From NCBI GenBank assembly GCA_020850735.1, contig JADZEE010000113.1, positions 1 to 48,665 on the forward strand: a stretch of DNA of 48,665 nt. The letters are read 5' to 3'. Below, one piece after another: positions 48,609 to 48,665 of this stretch. Within the stretch, counting starts at the first letter, position 1. Each line of letters begins with the position of its first letter. Origin of the DNA: Gammaproteobacteria bacterium (lineage in GTDB: Bacteria; Pseudomonadota; Gammaproteobacteria; JADZEE01). Below the pieces are notes generated by a model. It had not been told where the DNA came from, ran no database searches, and saw only the letters and a list, made by a program, of their open reading frames with translations. A program made the translations under genes and the position numbers.

Positions 48609-48665
48609 ATGAACAAAGAACCGTCGCTGTTTCCCGGTCTGCCGGAACCCGAAGCCGGCGTAGCA
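48609..48665 (+). CDS. Partial gene running off the window end
   Basis: The ATG at 48609 opens MNKEPSLFPGLPEPEAGVA and continues past the last base. I do not recognise it from 19 residues. It follows the candidate IS-like end by about 45 bp, so a transposase is one possibility, but nothing in the sequence shows this. Confidence 0.35.
   Translation, partial: MNKEPSLFPGLPEPEAGVA

Overview
This window looks like a chromosomal segment of a high-GC gammaproteobacterium. The evidence is an rplM-rpsI ribosomal pair, a Coq7 ubiquinone hydroxylase, a cbpA-cbpM pair, a Slp-type lipoprotein and a REP-associated tyrosine transposase. I cannot assign a genus. No ribosomal RNA, CRISPR array or prophage is visible. 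A single tRNA (Gln, anticodon CTG) is present.

Layout. 1-350: dispersed TTGCGAG-type repeat elements with a 33-bp tandem core. 419-6245: an exported protein, a DUF502 membrane protein, an AraC/GyrI regulator, a very acidic secreted protein closed by a terminator, a TpsB/FhaC-type outer-membrane transporter and a luciferase-like oxidoreductase. 6368-12111: phosphate permease, shortened DUF488 protein, frameshifted class III CoA-transferase, the transposase bracketed by GGGGTCAGA palindromes, methyltransferase and RidA. 12178-19533: Csp-like copper protein divergent from a PQQ quinohemoprotein dehydrogenase, more TTGCGAG repeats, a second luciferase-like protein, a divergent FecR/outer-membrane-protein pair over an AT-rich promoter, a compound repeat array, a glutathione transferase and a fragment of an outer-membrane protein.

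19656-36885 is the most striking part: eleven consecutive same-strand signalling genes, many overlapping. They encode four histidine kinases (two with MASE3-like membrane sensors), seven receiver domains, two GGDEF-EAL proteins, a REC-HDOD protein, a REC-HD-GYP protein that has lost its HD pair, and a NarL-type regulator. A terminator at 27705-27746 splits it into two transcription units. Each half contains one MASE3-like kinase and one GGDEF-EAL protein, suggesting duplication. It reads as a local phosphorelay network converging on cyclic-di-GMP turnover and one transcription factor.

36882-48665 is mostly housekeeping: an unrecognised cysteine-motif protein, tRNA-Gln, rpsI, rplM, coq7, cbpA-cbpM, a Do-family protease, Slp lipoprotein, a CbbY-like HAD phosphatase, a PA0069-type radical SAM protein, and a two-gene unit of a Cache-HAMP-PP2C phosphatase and a zinc peptidase. 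The window ends 57 bases into an unidentified gene.
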